Positions 61,487 through 64,000 of a DNA stretch of 64,000 nucleotides are shown here, piece after piece. The position numbers and the translations under genes are program-made. The stretch is from CAVTWD01 sp963738325 (GTDB lineage Bacteria; Actinomycetota; Acidimicrobiia; Acidimicrobiales; Ilumatobacteraceae), in the NCBI GenBank assembly GCA_963738325.1, contig CAVTWD010000001.1:124001-188000 (forward strand). Direction: 5' to 3'. Numbering within the stretch: position 1 is the stretch's first letter; the number at the start of each line of letters is the position of its first letter. The notes under the pieces are model-generated. The model saw nothing but the letters and a program-made list of their open reading frames with translations. It made no database searches and was not told where the DNA came from.

Positions 61487-62977
61487 ATGGGTGTCCGGTC
61501 ACCGCTGCTCAAGTCTTATGGCAACGACTTCGCCTGGTCGCTGCTGGACGCCACCCCGGACGCCACGTTGATCGTCGCCGGCACGGGAGAGATCGTGTTC
61601 GTGAACGACCACGCCGGGGAGCTGTTCGGGTTCGAGCTCGCAGAGCTGTTGGGTCGGGTGGTCGATGACCTGCTGCCTGAGGCGCTGCGGGCGGTGCATC
61701 GGGCGCACCGCACCCGTTTCCGGGCCGAGCCGACGGTGCGGGCCATGGGAGCCGGGTTGGAGCTGTGGGCGCGGCGATCGGACGGCTCGGAGTTCCCGGT
61801 CGAGATCAGCCTCAGCCCGCTGCACCTCGATGATGACGTGTTCGCGGTGGCCGCGGTGCGTGACGTCTCCGAGCGAGTGGCCGCCGAGGATCAGCTGCAC
61901 CGGGTGCTGCGAACGTTGGACGCCACCGACGACGCGGTGTTCATCTTCGACGCCACAACGCTTCGGTTCTCGTTCGTCAACGCCGGGGCGGTGCGGCTGG
62001 TGGGCTACCAGCGCGACGAGCTGTTGACGATGACCCCGGTGCATCTCAACCCGTACACGACCGATTCCGAGTACCGCCGTCTCGTCGACGACTTGTTCGC
62101 TGGCGGCTCATCAGCGATGGTCAGGAGGTCGACCCTGCTCGCCAAGAACGGCTCGGAAGTACGCGTCGAGAAGACGCTGCATTCGGCGACTGGCGGCAGC
62201 GATGGCCGCCCCTCGGTGATCACCATGGCCCGGGACATCACGGCCCGCCTGGCCACCGAAGCGGAGCTGCGCCACAGCCAGGACGCGCTGCGCGACGCCG
62301 AACAGGTGCTGGCCGTGGCTGAGGACCGGGAACGGATCGCCCGCGACCTGCACGACACCGTGATCCAACGGCTGTTCGCCGAGGGTTTGAGCCTGCAGGC
62401 CGCGATGGCCGGTGTCGGTGATCCGCAGCGGACCCGGGCCCGGCTGGAATCGGCCGTCGATGGTCTCGATGAGACGATCAAAGAGTTGCGGATGGCGGTG
62501 TTCTCCCTCCAAGGGGCAGCGTCGGCGCCGGATGGGCTGCGAGGCCGCCTGCTCCAGGTGGTCACCGAGGCAAGCGACGGACTGGGGTTCGAGCCCCGCC
62601 TGCAGTTCGACGGCCCCATCGAAACGATGGACGTCCACATCGCCGACCACCTGACACCGGTGCTGCGCGAAGCGCTGTCCAACATCGCCCGCCACGCCCA
62701 GGCCGGCCACGTCCGCGTCGCCGTGAGCGTGGCCGACGACGTCACCCTCACGGTCGCCGACGACGGCATCGGCGTACCCGAGGAGGTGCTCGGAGGTCGA
62801 GGGCTCATCAATATGGCCGAACGGGCCCGAGACCTCGGAGGCGACTTCACCATCAGCCGCGAACCCTCGGGCGGTTCTCTCCTCGTGTGGCAGGTGCCGG
62901 CCCAATGGTCCACCACGGCCGGCATGACCGACGCCACCGGACCGCCGGTGCGACGTGTGCTTCTCCGCGGACGCTGA
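61487..62977 (+). CDS. PAS-domain sensor kinase, HisKA_3 (DevS/NarX type)
   Basis: 496-aa soluble kinase. Two PAS domains: residues 10-130 (FAWSLLDATPDATLIVAGTG, EIVFVNDHAGELFGFELAEL, VAAVRDVSERVAAEDQLH) and 135-265 (LDATDDAVFIFDATTLRFSF). HisKA_3 dimer domain with phospho-His in RERIARDLHDTVIQRLFAEG, and ATPase domain with PVLREALSNIARHAQAGHVR and TVADDGIGVPEEVLGGRGLI (NMAERARDLGG). No membrane helix; PAS domains may bind haem or flavin, unproven. Start ATG 61487 follows GGAGGGACG. No partner response regulator in the window. The 61285-61486 gap upstream holds no gene I recognise. Confidence 0.92.
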   Translation: MGVRSPLLKSYGNDFAWSLLDATPDATLIVAGTGEIVFVNDHAGELFGFELAELLGRVVDDLLPEALRAVHRAHRTRFRAEPTVRAMGAGLELWARRSDGSEFPVEISLSPLHLDDDVFAVAAVRDVSERVAAEDQLHRVLRTLDATDDAVFIFDATTLRFSFVNAGAVRLVGYQRDELLTMTPVHLNPYTTDSEYRRLVDDLFAGGSSAMVRRSTLLAKNGSEVRVEKTLHSATGGSDGRPSVITMARDITARLATEAELRHSQDALRDAEQVLAVAEDRERIARDLHDTVIQRLFAEGLSLQAAMAGVGDPQRTRARLESAVDGLDETIKELRMAVFSLQGAASAPDGLRGRLLQVVTEASDGLGFEPRLQFDGPIETMDVHIADHLTPVLREALSNIARHAQAGHVRVAVSVADDVTLTVADDGIGVPEEVLGGRGLINMAERARDLGGDFTISREPSGGSLLVWQVPAQWSTTAGMTDATGPPVRRVLLRGR

Positions 62978-63250
62978 CATCGTCGGCGGGACACTGGTCA
63001 CCGCGATCGGGGTCGACGCCTACCGCCACCGGCGGGGGCCGCAGCAAGTCACTCCTTGCTGGCGAGCCTGCCGGTGTTGCTCGGCGTCCCCAGCTGGTCG
63101 ACGCGTTCGCCAGGTGGGCGTCGAAGGCCACGTGCTGAATCGTCTCCGCGCTCGAGCTGGTACGTCCGGTTACGGTTCGTCCACGTAGCGTGGGCTCTTC
63201 CCGAGGCGCCGCAAGTGCCACCGTGCCGGTCCGCACGCTCATTCCCGGCA
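62955..63250 (+). pseudogene. DUF6629-like protein, frameshifted and truncated
   Basis: From GTG 62955: CFSADADIVGGTLVTAIGVD AYRHRRGPQQV, the typical N-terminus of a multi-helix actinobacterial family (CFSA-x-A-x-x-x-GG-x-V-x-A-x-G). After frame changes near 63050 fragments such as LLASLPVLLGV and QLVDAFARWAS continue the pattern in other frames. The later helices are not recognisable. Overlaps the 3' end of the kinase gene by 23 nt. Single-base errors or true decay cannot be separated here. Confidence 0.5.
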
Positions 63251-63285
63251 CTGGCCGCAAGGGGGGAACGTGAGGCGATGCGGTC

Positions 63286-63640
63286 GTGAGACGGCTGGCG
63301 GGGTTGTTTCTCGCTGTGCACGGCCTCGTTCATCTTGCGGTGTGGGTCGCGCCGTTCGATCCCACCAAGGCGCCGTTCAACCCTGCCCAATCGTGGCTGC
63401 TCGCCCGATTCGGCCTCGAGTCGCGGGCTCGGCTGGTCGCAGTGGCGTGCGATCGCATGAGCGGTCGCGTTCGGCGTCGCCGGCGTTGCCGTCGTGGCGA
63501 GGCGGGCTGGGCGCCCAGCTTGCATCGCCGTCGCCGTGGTGTCACTGCTGTTGACGACCGCCTACTTCCATCGGTGGTTGTCGATCAACATCGCGATCAA
63601 CGCCGCCATCGTCCGTATCGCCTTGTCGACGATGAGCTGA
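63286..63640 (+). CDS. Small multi-helix membrane protein (one frameshift)
   Basis: From GTG 63286: RRLAGLFLAVHGLVHLAVWV, APFDPTKAPFNPAQSWLLAR, FGLESRARLVAVACDR. After a frame change near 63455-63465 the frame AVAFGVAGVAVVARRAG, then IAVAVVSLLLTTAYFHRWLS and INIAINAAIVRIALSTMS, ends at TGA 63640. Together about 118 aa with four likely helices, matching a common actinobacterial pattern (HGLVHL at the start, FHRWLSINIAINAAI at the end). Function unknown. The frame of the first half continuing to 63723 is not coding-like. Confidence 0.6.
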
Positions 63641-64000
63641 CCGTCGGTCGGCCGGCCAACAGGCGCTCGATGTGGGCTGTGGCATCGTTGGTGCGCGGCA
63701 GCATCACACGCGGCGACACCTGACCGCACCCGAAGGTGCAGGGTCGCCCGTTCACCGTTCACCGTTCGCAGCACGCCGCCGACCTGGTCGCGGCCCCCCC
63801 ATCTGAAGCGATGGGGTGAAGCGACGACAACGGCGGGACTCGGTCTGGGACGACGGCCGGCTCGTGTTGACCGGGTCCTGCCAGTTTGTGCGGTCGAGAT
63901 CGTCGACCGGCCGGAAGCGGTGAGCGCCTGCCGGGCGTGCAACGTCACCATCTCGTTGGGCCCGAGCGGCCCCCGCTCGACGACTCTTCGCCGCCGCGCC
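63641..64000. other. Right end of window, no gene recognised
   Basis: I see no convincing coding region on either strand in the last 360 nt. A short triplicated TTCACCG-type sequence occurs at about 63752-63772. The DNA may be intergenic or hold a further broken gene. Confidence 0.4.

Noticed and set aside
63752..63772. Triplicate TTCACCG sequence as a CRISPR or iteron array
   Set aside because: Only three 7-bp units without spacers; too short for either.
1..64000. CRISPR arrays, rRNA genes, prophage blocks, replication origin
   Set aside because: No spaced direct repeats, no rRNA signature, no phage structural genes and no dnaA-box cluster were seen; only one integrase remnant.

Overview
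The window is GC-rich DNA of an actinomycete. Many starts are GTG, genes are densely packed, and stop/start codons often overlap as GTGA or ATGA. The gene content (a bS22-type 32-residue ribosomal protein, FtsB, MazG, PpiC lipoprotein, Mfd, Pth, bL25, Prs, GlmU, KsgA, IspE, many actinobacterial DUF families, a PPOX-family protein) points to Actinomycetota, probably Acidimicrobiia or a close relative. That placement is inference; there is no rRNA here to confirm it.

Layout. 0-15.2 kb (minus strand): the start of a CO-dehydrogenase/xanthine-dehydrogenase-type molybdenum enzyme (coxL cut by the window edge, coxS), then a housekeeping block: cfa, ftsB, eno, a PPOX protein, mazG, a PpiC lipoprotein, mfd, pth, rplY, prs, glmU. 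A tRNA-Gln(UUG) lies at 15.3 kb on the plus strand. 15.4-19.7 kb is a decayed insertion zone: remnants of two small genes, an IS3-family element, a lipoprotein gene cut by insertion, and an IS1380-family element with inverted repeats and a 5-bp target duplication. 19.7-25.4 kb: a berberine-bridge-type flavoenzyme, a DUF7144/SHOCT/DUF6325 trio and a MalT-like LuxR regulator. 25.6-29.1 kb (plus): a formylglycine-generating enzyme, two membrane proteins and bS22. 29.2-34.7 kb (minus): ispE, ksgA, a DPBB/RlpA-like protein, tatD, metG and a HAD phosphatase, several coupled by 4-nt overlaps.

34.8-43.9 kb: an NTF2-like protein, a PEP-utilising mobile-domain protein, an omega-aminotransferase, rsmI, a DUF192 protein, and then a plus-strand redox cassette. 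The cassette runs: repeat-rich membrane protein, ApbE flavin transferase, ferric-reductase-like haem membrane protein, NuoF-like flavin/Fe-S protein, small ferredoxin, DUF2231 membrane protein. It looks like a membrane or cross-membrane electron-transfer module and is the most interesting system in the window. 43.9-54 kb: a second CoxL-like enzyme, assorted small-molecule enzymes, a diadenylate cyclase, a sulfite-oxidase-like/ferredoxin-reductase-like/DUF6510 operon, a chromate transporter and hydrolases. 54.3-63.7 kb: an AarF/UbiB fragment, a UBP-type zinc-finger protein, a MacAB-like export operon divergent from an OmpR-type two-component system with GTGACA repeats between them, an integrase remnant, a PAS/HisKA_3 histidine kinase and two frameshifted small membrane genes.

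Quality caution. At least fifteen genes need one or more single-base corrections to read through. They include essential single-copy genes (eno, mazG, mfd, prs, glmU) and most breaks sit in G/C runs. This is best explained by uncorrected indels in the assembly, so broken housekeeping genes here should not be taken as real pseudogenes. Where I give a span across a frameshift, the correction is stated.
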